From: Candidatus Aalborgicola danicus
Lineage (GTDB): Bacteria > Pseudomonadota > Gammaproteobacteria > Burkholderiales > Burkholderiaceae_C
Length of the DNA: 12,359 bases
Direction: 5' to 3'
Assembly: GCA_016703945.1 (NCBI GenBank)
Contig: JADJBC010000023.1
Coordinates: 1-12,359 of the forward strand
The notes under the pieces were generated by a model that was not told the origin of the DNA, ran no database searches, and saw only the letters and a list, made by a program, of their open reading frames with translations. Position 1 is the first letter of the stretch; every line of letters starts with the position of its first letter. Made by a program: the position numbers and the translations under genes. Positions 1 to 7,079 of the stretch are shown piece by piece.

Positions 1-129
1 ATGGCGTTTATTTTTGGTGGTCTTCTTGGTCAAGATGTGACGTTTGAAGGCTTGGCCCGAACAACGGTTCCACCTGGACGGACGCGGAAGCGTTTCTTCC
101 GCCGCGCTCTTGGTCTTCATTTTGGGCAT
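1..129 (-). CDS. rpmI: 50S ribosomal protein L35, 5' part, frameshifted and cut by the window edge
   Basis: Small structural protein of the large ribosomal subunit. The ATG at 129-127 follows a good ribosome binding site, AAGGAG, seven bases upstream. The start MPKMKTKSAA and the later stretch QAFKRHILTKKTTKNKRH are the conserved L35 signature. About 43 of the usual 65 or so residues lie inside the window; the rest is off the left edge. The frame is broken twice: an extra G near 99-102, before KKRFRVRPGGTV, and a missing base near 58, which restores the frame. A compensated pair of this kind in an essential gene looks like sequence error. It follows infC, as in the usual thrS-infC-rpmI-rplT cluster. 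Confidence 0.88.
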   Translation of the reverse strand, partial: MPKMKTKSAAEETLPRPSRWNRCSGQAFKRHILTKKTTKNKRH

Positions 130-289
130 ATTAATGCTCCTTCTTATCTGTGCTCGTGGAGGCGTCTGAAACTACTTCCAGCCTTGTTGGCTCCGAGCCA
201 CTTGGTCGGCGAGTCTCTCAACCCGCCACTTTTGTACGTGGCGCCTTACGGCAGTCCACTCCCCAGAGGGCTAACGCCCTCCAATCCCT
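130..289 (-). promoter_or_regulatory. Structured infC-rpmI intergenic leader
   Basis: This is 160 bases between the infC stop and the rpmI start, with several hairpins on the minus strand. GAGGGC/GCCCTC with loop GTTA (266-281) sits right after infC. GCCAC/GTGGC (225-242) follows, and further GGCG...CGCC and CCGA...TCGG pairings lie around 180-225. The first hairpin has no U-tract, so it is not a convincing terminator. In other bacteria L20 represses rpmI-rplT by binding structured RNA in this operon, so an L20 leader is possible here. That role is inference; only the hairpins are seen. Confidence 0.4.
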
Positions 290-885
290 TTAAGAAGCAA
301 CAGCAGGTGCTGCTGCTTCGGCCGCTGGCTGAAGAGCCAGGCTTTTTCTTGCCTGGGGCGATCATCATGATCATCTGACGCCCCTCCAGCCGGGGAACTG
401 CTCCACCACTATCAAATCCACAGATCGGTACGAATACGGTTCAACAGCGCCATACCAGTTTCCTGGTGCGTGATTTCACGCCCCCGAAAAACGCAAAGTG
501 ATCTTGCACTTGTCGCCATCGGCCAGAAGCGCTTGATATTGCGCATCTTGATGTTGTAGTCGCCGTCATCGGTACCAGGACGGAATTTGACTTTCTTGAT
601 TTCGATAACCGTCTGTTTCGACTTCGCATCAGCCGCCTTCTTTTGCTCTTGGTATTTGAACTTTCCATAGTCCATCAAACGCAAACCCGGCGGGATTGCT
701 GTCGAAGCAATCTCCAACCAAATCAACATCCAACTCGCCTGCCATGCGCAGAGCCTCAGAGATGCTAACAACGCCCAAAGGCTCGTTTTCTTGCCCTGAG
801 GCGAACTTCCGGGGCCATGATTTCCCGGGTTGAGGCGGTGTTTACGTTCTTCACGCTGACGACGGTCACGAAATTCAGTAGCGAT
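290..885 (-). CDS. infC: Translation initiation factor IF-3, AUC start, several frame breaks
   Basis: IF3 binds the 30S subunit, blocks premature 50S joining and proofreads the initiator tRNA and start codon. Across frames the protein reads IATEFRDRRQREERKHRLN, then GVVSISEALRMAGELDVDLVEIASTAIPPGLRLMD, YGKFKYQEQKKAADAKSK, VKFRPGTDDGDYNIKMRNIKRF, RGREITHQ and RQMIMMIAPGKKKP, ending in an Ala-rich tail (AEAAAPAVAS) at TAA 292-290. That covers both IF3 domains and gives about 198 residues, a normal length. Single-base breaks are visible near 830, 795, 714, 522, 488, 410, 395 and 338. Most are gains or losses in short runs, so I read them as sequence errors in an essential gene. The gene lies 72 bases after thrS; that gap contains a GCTAC/GTAGC hairpin (910-926). 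Confidence 0.9.
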
Positions 886-897
886 GGCTCAATCCTT
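883..897 (-). promoter_or_regulatory. infC ribosome binding site and AUC start codon
   Basis: On the minus strand AAGGAT (897-892) is followed by TGAGCC and then ATC (885-883), which opens IATEFRDRRQ. The in-frame TGA at 891-889 is only two codons upstream, and no ATG, GTG or TTG lies between it and the conserved IF3 N-terminus. Translation therefore has to begin at AUC. Known IF3 genes use AUU or AUC so that IF3, which rejects non-canonical starts, represses its own synthesis. That autoregulation is established for E. coli and inferred here. Confidence 0.8.
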
Positions 898-957
898 CAC
901 AATATCTTTGCTACCAAAACAGTAGCTACAGCCGCACAGCCCACGCGGACAAACCAA

Positions 958-2869
958 CTAATTAGCCGACTTGTTGGCAATATCACCCAGGATTTTTTGC
1001 ACAAAGGCATCAAGGGGCATTGCTCCGAGGTCTTGACCACCCCGGCGCGCACTGCAACAGCGCCTGCTGCCATCTCTTTGTCGCCAACGACGACCAGATA
1101 CGGCAGTTTCTGCATTGAATGCTCGCGTATTTTATACGTAATCTTCTCGTTGCGAAGGTCTAAATTGACTCTAAGCCCTTGATTTTGCAGCGTTTTAGCC
1201 ACGGAGCGGGCATATTCTGCCTGCGCGTCCGTAATATTGAGCACTGCCACTTGGACCGGCGCCAACCACGCGGGCAGAGCGCCTGCGCTCTCTTCGATCA
1301 AGATTCCGATGAAACGCTCCAGACTGCCTACGATGGCGCGGTGCAGCATGACCGGGCGGTGACGCGCACCATCTTCCCCACGTATTCGGCATCCAAACGT
1401 TCTGGCATAGAGAAATCGACCTGAATCGTGCCGCATTGCCACTGGCGGCCAATTGCATCTTTCAGCGTATATTCGATCTTTGGGCCGTAGAAAGCACCCT
1501 CGCCCGGGGAAAGCTCATATTCACAGCCGGATGCCTTCAGGCTTTCAATCAAGGCCGCTTCAGCCTTGCCCCAGCTTTCATCCGATCCAATGCGCTTTTC
1601 GGGACGTGTAGCCACCTTGTAGATGATGTTTTTGAAGCCAAAGTCGGCATAGACCTTTTGCAACAGAGCCGTGTAATCCACGCACTCCTTCAAAATCTGG
1701 TCTTCGGTACAGAAGATGTGGCCATCGTCCTGCGTGAAGCCGCGCACGCGCATGATGCCGTGCAGGCCGCCCGAAGGCTCGTTGCGGTGGCAGTTGCCAA
1801 ATTCACCATAGCGCAGTGGCAGGTCGCGGTAGCTCTTGATGCCCTGCTTGAAGATCAGGATGTGGCCCGGGCAGTTCATCGGTTTCAAAGCGTATTCACG
1901 TTTTTCCGACTCCGTGACAAACATGTTTTCACGGTATTTGTCCCAGTGGCCGGTCTTTTCCCACAGGGTCTTGTCAATGATCTGCGGGCCTTTGACTTCC
2001 AGATAGCCGTTGTCCTGGTACACCTTGCGCATGTATTGTTCCACGCCCTGCCACAGCGTCCATCCTTTGGGATGCCAGAACACCAGACCAGGTGCATGTT
2101 CATCGATATGGAACAAATCCAACTCGCGGCCCAGCTTGCGGTGGTCGCGCTTTTCGGCTTCTTCCAGCATCGTCAAATGCTGCTGCAGCTCGTCCTTGGT
2201 GGCCCAGGCCGTACCGTAGATACGTTGCAACATCTCGTTTTTGTGGTCGCCGCGCCAGTAGGCGCCAGCCAGCTTCATCAACTTGAAGTGCTTGAGCTTG
2301 CCAGTGCTGGGCACGTGGGGGCCACGGCATAGGTCCTCGAACTTGCCTTCGCGATACAGCGAAACATCCTGGTCTGCCGGAATGCTGCCGATGATTTCCG
2401 CCTTGTAGTGCTCACCCAGGCTTTTGAAATACGACACGGCTTCGTCGCGTGGCAGGACGCGACGTGTGACCGGCTCATCCATGGCCGCCAGTGTCGACAT
2501 CTTCTTCTCGATGGCGATTAGGTCTTCAGGTGTGAAGGGACGCTTATACGAGAAGTCGTAAAAGAAGCCATGCTCAATGACCGGGCCAATGGTGACCTGT
2601 GCATCCGGGAACAATTCCTTGACCGCATAGGCCAACAAGTGGGCGGTGGAGTGGCGGATGACTTCCAGGCCATCGGCGTCTTTGGCCGTGATGATGGAAA
2701 GCGCGCTGTTGGCCGTCATCCGGAAACTGGTGTCCACCACTTTTCCATCGACCTTACCGGCCAGCGCAGCCTTGGCCAGTCCGGCGCCAATGGACAATGC
2801 GACTTCGGCCACGGTGACGGGACCAGGAAATTCACGTTGAGAACCGTCGGGGAGCGTAATTTGAATCAT
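958..2869 (-). CDS. thrS: Threonine--tRNA ligase, two single-base frame breaks
   Basis: Charges tRNA-Thr with threonine in the cytoplasm. Domain order is complete: TGS domain from MIQITLPDGS; editing domain with HSTAHLL and CRGPHVPSTGKL; class II catalytic core with MNCPGH (zinc Cys), RNEPSGGLHGIMRVRGFTQDD (motif 2 region), DDGHIFC (zinc His) and, after the first break, RHRPVMLHRA (motif 3 region); then the anticodon-binding domain ending MPLDAFVQKILGDIANKSAN. One G appears lost from the run at 1376-1379 and one C near 1044. Restoring both gives about 637 residues, the normal size. Read literally the protein would stop at 513 residues without its anticodon domain, which is implausible for an essential enzyme. 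No Shine-Dalgarno is obvious before ATG 2869. Expression appears to be controlled by the attenuator at 2897-3018. Confidence 0.93.
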
Positions 2870-2896
2870 GGTGTGTACCGAAAAAGAGGTGTTGAG

Positions 2897-2928
2897 AAAA
2901 GCAAAAAGCGCGGAACGGTCCGCGCTTT
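2897..2928 (-). terminator. Attenuator terminator upstream of thrS
   Basis: On the minus strand AAAGCGCGGA (2928-2919) pairs perfectly with TCCGCGCTTT (2914-2905) across the 4-base loop CCGT. It is followed by TTGCTTTT, giving a U-rich tail. The 10-bp GC-rich stem plus U-tract is a classic intrinsic terminator. It ends about 28 bases before the thrS ATG, inside the leader rather than after a gene, so it fits attenuation. Its 5' arm is the part captured by the competing antiterminator helix. Confidence 0.88.
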
Positions 2929-2976
2929 ACTATGAATTTGGTAGCTGGTAGCGCACAAGGCGCGCGGACTACGGCC

Positions 2977-3018
2977 TTATTCGCTTAAAGAAGTCGCCGG
3001 TGTAGTTCGCGGTGTCAT
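2977..3018 (-). CDS. Threonine-rich leader peptide of thrS (13 aa)
   Basis: ATG at 3018-3016 opens MTPRTTPATSLSE and stops at TAA 2979-2977. Four of thirteen residues are Thr (positions 2, 5, 6, 9; codons ACA, ACT, ACA, ACT), the amino acid whose tRNA the downstream synthetase charges. GAAAGG (3034-3029) is a plausible ribosome binding site, though its spacing to the ATG is a little long. The peptide itself is expected to have no function; translation speed over the Thr codons would be the signal. It is too short for gene finders and would normally be missed. Confidence 0.8.
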   Translation of the reverse strand: MTPRTTPATSLSE

Positions 3019-3039
3019 AACCAGATTGCCTTTCTCGCT

Positions 3040-3068
3040 CTTATACAAAAGTTAGTAGAAGGATTTTA
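3040..3068 (-). promoter_or_regulatory. Possible promoter of the thrS leader
   Basis: TATAAG (3045-3040, minus strand) is a good -10 hexamer about 22 bases before the leader ATG. The region 17-19 bases further upstream (TTAAAAT) is only a weak -35 match. The predicted start near 3033 would leave a very short 5' UTR carrying the leader's ribosome binding site. The placement is sensible but the -35 is poor. Confidence 0.35.
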
Positions 3069-3076
3069 ACCCACAG

Positions 3077-3685
3077 TTATTCAGCCAAAGGCCACCAGCC
3101 CAATACGTCGTATAGGCCTTTGCCGACATGACTCCGGATCAGCACAAACTCCAGCGCTCTCCAGCGCACCGGATCGATGGAGTGTTCCGGGACAACATGC
3201 CTGTCATACACCAGCGTCATGTGTGGCGTGAAGCTGCGGCTTACGCGCAAGCCCTGACTTCGCATGGATTCGCCAAGTTGTTCGCGAAAGGCAGTGAGCT
3301 GACGTGTTTCCTCACGACCCGACAGTACATAGGTGCCTGCACTCGGGTAGCTCAGCGCAATGTCAAACACCACATCAAACGCATCGAAGGCAAGCGCATC
3401 ACCGGCTCGGACGGCTGCATCCACCAAGTCTTGTGGCAACTCTGTGAAATTGCCCAAGTCGTGACACGTGACATGCAGGCGGTGCGGCGGTAGGGCCTTA
3501 CCGGTGAGTCCATGCGCTCGTGCCAAGGCGTCTCCGACCTTGGCAATTTCCGCGGCATCTGATGGAGATGGAAAGATTGAAAAAAAGAGCGAGTACGGTT
3601 CGCGTGCGCCTTTCAGTTTGTGCTTGGCTACAGGGGCACGCACGGGCGAATCTCCAAAACCGGGAAAGGAAAACTGTTCGGCCAT
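3077..3685 (-). CDS. thpR: RNA 2',3'-cyclic phosphodiesterase (2'-5' RNA ligase / LigT family, 2H phosphoesterase)
   Basis: A 202-residue 2H phosphoesterase with both catalytic HxTx motifs intact: H71-V-T73 in HRLHVTCHDLG and H155-M-T157 in FTPHMTLVYD. Family members hydrolyse 2',3'-cyclic phosphate RNA ends and can reversibly join 2'-5' RNA ends in vitro; the cellular role is poorly defined. The start at ATG 3685 is chosen because ACAGGAG lies six bases upstream and family homology begins here (MAEQFSFPGF). The frame stays open upstream through the hipA C-terminal fragment and into the IS66 end, giving a 309-codon chimeric ORF; I do not think that longer protein is native. There are no frame breaks. 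It would have been the third gene of a hipB-hipA-thpR operon and precedes the thrS leader by 58 bases. The symbol is given on family grounds only. Confidence 0.85.
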   Translation of the reverse strand: MAEQFSFPGFGDSPVRAPVAKHKLKGAREPYSLFFSIFPSPSDAAEIAKVGDALARAHGLTGKALPPHRLHVTCHDLGNFTELPQDLVDAAVRAGDALAFDAFDVVFDIALSYPSAGTYVLSGREETRQLTAFREQLGESMRSQGLRVSRSFTPHMTLVYDRHVVPEHSIDPVRWRALEFVLIRSHVGKGLYDVLGWWPLAE

Positions 3686-3930
3686 TTGCACTCCTGTAAT
3701 TGAGGTAACACCGGTCCGCTCACCCTCTGTCGTGAGGCTGGCAAGCTCCTTCAGGAATATCCGCGCATGCTCTTTCATTCCAGTAGACACCGATTCCCAT
3801 ACCCGTGAAGGGAAATCAGTGGGTAGCTGGCGTTGAACTCTTTCAAGGGTATGTTCGACACCTTCTACCATGCCGACCATCAGACTCCAAACTCCGTCGG
3901 CACCACTGGCGGCAGCCAAGCTCTTCCAAT
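3686..3930 (-). pseudogene. hipA: hipA fragment 3: C-terminal end of the HipA kinase
   Basis: Eighty codons starting KSLAAASGADGVWSLMVGMV and including ERVQRQLPTDFPSRVWESVSTG, which matches the last helices of HipA (E. coli HipA has the comparable SLPTDFPENVV). It joins fragment 2 exactly across the IS66 target duplication (RHW|K). No stop separates it from the thpR start. Homology to HipA fades after about residue 60 (KELAS), so either the native stop was lost to an indel or HipA and ThpR were translationally coupled without a gap. Cut off from promoter and start, it cannot make HipA. Confidence 0.78.
3923..3930. repeat. IS66 target-site duplication, left copy
   Basis: Plus-strand CTTCCAAT immediately before the left terminal repeat, identical to 6579-6586. 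An 8-bp duplication is the family's known size. It lies in hipA codons for HWK. Confidence 0.93.
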
Positions 3931-3952
3931 GTAAACATCCGGTGCCCACCAC
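3931..3952 (+). repeat. IS66 terminal inverted repeat, tnpC-proximal end
   Basis: Begins GTAAACATCCGGTGCCCACC; all 22 bases match the reverse complement of 6557-6578. The tnpC stop lies 24 bases inward. Confidence 0.95.
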
Positions 3953-3975
3953 CTTGCCCCGCAGCAGCAATAGGT

Positions 3976-5687
3976 TTATGAACCTGGGACGTCCTGTGGC
4001 CGCCACCGTGTAGGCAGCAACTCCTCAATGCGGCTATTGGGATGCGTGGGCAAACGAGTCAGCACATCGGTGAGATAGGCCAGCGGCTCAATGCCATTCA
4101 TCTTGGCCGTCTGAATCAAACTCATGATGTCGGCGGCGCGTGCGCCCGCCGCCAGGCTACCACTGAAGAGCCAATTCTTGCGACCTACCGCCCAGGGCCG
4201 AATCTGGTTCTCAATGCGGTTGTTGTCCATGGGCAGTCGCCCATCATCGGCGTAACGCACCAGCGCGCTCCAGCGCTTTAGACAATAGTCCATGGCCCGG
4301 GCGGTGCCCGTGCCATCCGTGACCCGCTCGCGCTGGGCCAGCAACCAGGCATGCAGCGCCAATAACCGGGGTTTTGACTCTTGCTGTCTGCGCACCGTGG
4401 CAAGTTTCACATCCAGGCCCTCGTCATGGATCGCGCGCTCAACCCCATACAACGCCCCGATATGCGCCAGCGCCACCTCGGCCAAGCTGCTCTTGGCCGC
4501 CACATGCAATTCAAAGAACTTTCTCCTGACGTGCGCCCAGCACCCCACCTCGATGATGGAGCCATCAAGCCCGGCCTCCTTGGGCGCACTGGCGTCTGGC
4601 ACAAACAGCGCCTTGTACCCCCCGTAATCGTCCACCACCAGGTGACCACTCCAGCGTTTCGAGCTTGGTGGATCATCAACCTGTTGATCGATGCAACGCC
4701 TTGGCGGCTCAAACTGCAAGAAGTCCCTGGCATGCACACCACTGCGACCCTCCTTGATTTGGTACACCACCGCATCAACAGTTTCATGTGCCCCAGTGGC
4801 ATAGGCCCAGATGTAGCCACGCGTCTTCTCACCCTTGCGTGCCAAGATGGTGATCGGGGACTCGTCCGCATGCAGCACCTGCGCTTGCAACAACTGGGCC
4901 TTGAGCGCCTGCGCAATGGGTGCCAGCGCGGCCCCACAGGCTCCCACCCAATCAGCCAGGGTCGAGCTGCTGATCTGAACACCGGCGCGCTCGTAAATCT
5001 CACCCTGGCGGTACAGCGGCAAATGGTCGTCGTACTTGGCAATAAGTACCTGTGCCAGTAGTCTTGCTGTGGGGATGCCGGCGTCGATGATCTGCGCTGG
5101 CATTGGCTCCTGACGCAGATGGGCGCAGCACTTGCAGGCCCACACGCCACGGATGTGGCGCTCCACCCGAAACACGCCCGGTACATAGTCCAGCCGTTCA
5201 GACACATCCTGGCTGATGCGGCTCAAGGGACTGCCACAGCCACAGGTGGTGTTCTCTGGCTCATGGGCGATGTCCACACGGGGAAGACTGGCGGGCAGTG
5301 GCTGGCGCGTGGGACGACCCTTGGGCGCGCAGGCGTGGCTTTGATTCCCAGTTGGGCCAACTGCTGTTCGGCCGCACCCAAATCCTCTGCATTGGCTTCT
5401 TCAAACAGCTTGACCTGCACGGCGTCCATGGCCTCGGTCTTGGGGCCGAAGCGCAGGTGACGCAGCAGGCGAATCTCCACGGTGAGGGCGTCAATCTTTG
5501 CTTGGCGCAGTTGGAGTTCGGATTGCAGTTGGGATTGGCAATGGGTGCTGTGTTTTGCGTCTTGCGCAATGCGCTCCATCAGGCTGTGTGTCAGCGCGCG
5601 CAACTCGTCTTTATTCAGGGCGTCAAGGGCGCCGACGTCAGGCGACACAGTGCCTGCAAACGGTGTGGACGCGGGCTCCAAGGACAT
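3976..5687 (-). CDS. tnpC: IS66 transposase TnpC, one frame break
   Basis: DDE transposase of IS66. An N-terminal leucine-zipper-like helix (KDELRALTHSLMERIAQ to RLLRHLRFGPKTEAM) is followed, after the frame break, by a zinc-binding segment (CGCG, then CKCC). The DDE core has Asp in VLHADESPITIL, Asp in HLVVDDYGGYKALF and Glu in NNRIENQIRPWAVGRKNW; the end is VLTRLPTHPNSRIEELLPTRW. The start MSLEPASTP at 5687 is chosen over a TTG at 5723, which lies inside a hairpin. One C seems missing from the run at about 5323; adding it joins APKGRPTRQPLPASLP to VDIAHEPENTTC and gives about 570 residues. Read literally it is split into two ORFs. It could be sequence error or a dead transposase. Confidence 0.9.
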
Positions 5688-5715
5688 GCAAGCGATTGTG
5701 CAAATACCCAAGACA

Positions 5716-5747
5716 AAGGGCAATTGGTGGATGCACCAATTGCCCTT
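5716..5747. repeat. 14-bp perfect hairpin between IS66 tnpB and tnpC
   Basis: AAGGGCAATTGGTG (5716-5729) and CACCAATTGCCCTT (5734-5747) form a perfect 14-bp stem with a 4-base loop. It occupies the tnpB-tnpC gap just upstream of the tnpC start. There is no long U-tract on the minus strand (TTTGTCTT follows), so it may limit tnpC translation or transcription rather than act as a strong terminator. The role is inference. Confidence 0.8.
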
Positions 5748-5783
5748 GTTCAGCCCTCACAGAGCCTGTGGTGATGTGCCGTA

Positions 5784-6116
5784 TTACATCAAGGCAATGC
5801 CCATCTCAGGCCCCAGTTTGCGCCAGGGCAAGCCCACGGTGAGGGCCTGCCATTGTTGGTCGTTCAAGCGGATCTGGGGTTGCTCGCCACTGGGCCAGTG
5901 CAGGCTGCCTTGGTGCAATCGGCGGGTGCACAGCCACAGGCCAAAGCCGTCGTGCAGGAGAACCTTCATGCGGTTGGCACGCAGGTTTGCGAAGGCGTAG
6001 GCGGTGTGGGGTTGGGCGGCGCCGAAGACTGCCACCACGCGGGCCAACAGGCTGTCCATGCCACAGCGCATGTCCACTGGTTCTGTGGCCAGCAACCAGG
6101 AGTCGATGCGCATCAT
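5784..6116 (-). CDS. tnpB: IS66 accessory protein TnpB (IS66 Orf2-like)
   Basis: A 110-residue protein, MMRIDSWLLATEPVDMRCGMDSLLARV through LHDGFGLWLCTRRLHQGSLHWP, typical of IS66 Orf2 (the WLATEPVDMRxGxDxL and DGxGxWL-xxRRLxxGxxxWP signatures). It is needed for IS66 transposition but its biochemical role is unknown. Its ATG at 6116 overlaps the tnpA stop as ATGA, so the two are translationally coupled. The frame is intact and the length normal. Confidence 0.93.
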   Translation of the reverse strand: MMRIDSWLLATEPVDMRCGMDSLLARVVAVFGAAQPHTAYAFANLRANRMKVLLHDGFGLWLCTRRLHQGSLHWPSGEQPQIRLNDQQWQALTVGLPWRKLGPEMGIALM

Positions 6117-6499
6117 GCGAGTACCTCGCGCAGCCATGCGCTAGAGGTCTCTACGGCATCCAGCGGCCAATCGATACAGGCGCGCAGCGCACTGCCTTCG
6201 CGACTAACCACGATGCGCACGCAAGCCCCTGGGCCCTGCTCGGGGTTCATGGAGGCGGATGCGCTGGGCTTGGTGGCGCCGGCCTTGGCGTGCCTTGGCG
6301 CCACGGCCCGCACAAAGGCGGCGCCAGGAACCGCCGTCAGCGCTTGGCGCCAGCGTCGCTCCCAGCTCAATTGGGCTCGCCAATGGCTCAGCTCCTCATT
6401 GCGTGACTGGGCATAAGCTTTGAGTTTCATGCCGCTGGCGCGCCAGATGTCAATCTCTTGGAGGGCGCGTGTGATGCGGGCCCGGTCTGCTTCCTTCAT
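6113..6499 (-). CDS. tnpA: IS66 accessory protein TnpA (IS66 Orf1)
   Basis: A 128-residue first gene of IS66. The start MKEADRARITRAL at 6499 is chosen because GGAGGAAG lies just upstream. The N-terminal part (WRASGMKLKAYAQSRNEELSHWRAQLSWERRWRQ) is the helix-turn-helix-like region of IS66 OrfA proteins that recognises element DNA. The C-terminal part ends in RIVVSREGSALRACIDWPLDAV, a typical TnpA tail. The frame is intact, and the stop overlaps the tnpB start by four bases. Confidence 0.9.
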   Translation of the reverse strand: MKEADRARITRALQEIDIWRASGMKLKAYAQSRNEELSHWRAQLSWERRWRQALTAVPGAAFVRAVAPRHAKAGATKPSASASMNPEQGPGACVRIVVSREGSALRACIDWPLDAVETSSAWLREVLA

Positions 6500-6556
6500 G
6501 GTCTTCCTCCTCGTTGAAATCAACGAGCGTGGCAAAGCTAGGGCTATAGCGCAAGC

Positions 6557-6578
6557 GTGGTGGGCACCGGATGTTTAC
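6557..6578 (-). repeat. IS66 terminal inverted repeat, tnpA-proximal end
   Basis: Read on the minus strand it begins GTAAACATCCGGTGCCCACC and matches 3931-3952 over all 22 bases. It is about 58 bases upstream of the tnpA start. Confidence 0.95.
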
Positions 6579-6586
6579 CTTCCAAT
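6579..6586. repeat. IS66 target-site duplication, right copy
   Basis: CTTCCAAT on the plus strand (ATTGGAAG in the hipA sense), identical to 3923-3930. The next bases continue hipA codons RVRHW without a break. Confidence 0.93.
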
Positions 6587-6762
6587 GACGAACTCTTATG
6601 TCTTTCAAGCGGTAGTGAACATTCTTTGCATGCAAGCCCATCGCTAGCTTTGCTTCCTGGTAAGCAATCTTGTTGGCGCCGCTCCCTATGACTGGCCAGG
6701 CCGACAAGACGTCGTAGAGTGGCGTGAGTTGGTATCCGCCCCCTCGATGGAGCGCTACAGAG
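6579..6762 (-). pseudogene. hipA: hipA fragment 2: kinase core between the two insertion sequences
   Basis: Sixty in-frame codons, VALHRGGGYQLTPLYDVLSAWPV through KIAYQEAKLAMGLHAKN to DIRVRHWK, with no frame break. LTPLYDVLSA contains the Asp equivalent to D332 of E. coli HipA, the second metal-binding Asp. KLAMGL is the next conserved HipA block. The fragment joins fragment 1 after DGHAKNFS and fragment 3 after RHWK. It is stranded between IS110 and IS66 with no start or promoter of its own. Confidence 0.88.
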
Positions 6763-7079
6763 CTTCCCAACCCCGCCCGCGGGCCAGGCGTTCTGGAAGA
6801 AACAAGGGGCATAGCCCACATCTGTCTGTGGCGCACCCATATCGGGCCTCACCCCTACTTTTACGCTAAAAAGCGAATGGCAGCGCCGATATGACCGACC
6901 CCGCATTGGTGCGAGCTCGTGGTGGTTGGCCCCACCGCTGAGCGAGCCCGCCACAGAGCATGGTCCGGGAATCGTCGGCGACATTGGTGAGCGCAGCGAT
7001 GCGCATCCCGTTTGAGAGAGTGAGTCAAATTCGACGCTTCCCATGGCGCTGCCATTCATCAACGATTGTGGAGGATGGT
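6763..7079 (+). ncRNA. Candidate bridge (seek) RNA region in the IS110 left end
   Basis: This is 317 noncoding bases between the hipA junction and the transposase start, against only about 32 after the transposase. That asymmetry is characteristic of IS110-group elements, which encode a bridge RNA upstream of the recombinase. The stretch is rich in hairpins: CCACA/TGTGG (6816-6831), CGCT-AAAA-AGCG (6864-6875), GGTGG/CCACC (6921-6936), an outer CGGGA/TCCCG stem (6966-7010) enclosing a 20-base one-sided internal loop and GCGCA-GCGA-TGCGC with a GNRA loop (6991-7004), and TTTGA/TCAAA (7011-7029). I could not identify guide segments with confidence. A bridge RNA is expected from the family; its exact ends are unknown. 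Confidence 0.55.

Larger units (their letters stand above)
2897..3018 (-). promoter_or_regulatory. thrS ribosome-mediated transcription attenuator (1:2, 2:3, 3:4 helices)
   Basis: Three mutually exclusive pairings can be written. Segment 1 CGCGAACTAC (3011-3002, inside leader codons 3-6) pairs with segment 2 GTAGTCCGCG (2972-2963), 9 of 10 positions, as the 1:2 helix. Within segment 2, GTCCGCGC (2969-2962) is perfectly complementary to segment 3 GCGCGGAC (2925-2918), the 2:3 antiterminator. Segment 3 otherwise forms the 3:4 terminator. Segment 2 begins just after the leader stop codon, so a ribosome finishing the peptide would cover it and let 3:4 form. A ribosome stalled at Thr codons 5-6 covers segment 1 and frees 2 to pair with 3. 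Pairings are seen; the mechanism is inferred from the classical trp/thr/his model. Confidence 0.82.
3931..6578 (-). mobile_element. Complete IS66-family insertion sequence, 2648 bp
   Basis: Both ends are exact. Perfect 22-bp inverted repeats beginning GTAAACATCCGGTGCCCACC lie at 3931-3952 and 6557-6578, flanked by the same 8-bp duplication. The element carries the three IS66 genes in order tnpA-tnpB-tnpC on the minus strand. Length and organisation are typical of full IS66 elements. It is inserted in hipA in the same orientation, and one single-base break disrupts tnpC. The intact repeats and exact duplication suggest insertion was fairly recent. Confidence 0.96.

Noticed and set aside
1..378. 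Plus-strand ORF of 125 codons opening the window
   Set aside because: It is antisense to rpmI, the structured leader and the infC 3' end, and has no recognisable domain.
1436..2332. Plus-strand ORF of about 298 codons
   Set aside because: It lies wholly antisense to the well-conserved thrS catalytic core; its openness follows from thrS codon bias.
2938..2975. tRNA-like string TGGTAGCTGGTAGCGCAC on the plus strand
   Set aside because: No acceptor stem, anticodon arm or T-loop can be formed, and the transcript here is the minus strand; it is part of the attenuator.
3976..5277. Treating the C-terminal TnpC ORF as a separate shorter transposase
   Set aside because: It continues the N-terminal ORF if one base is restored near 5323; the pieces form one normal-length TnpC.
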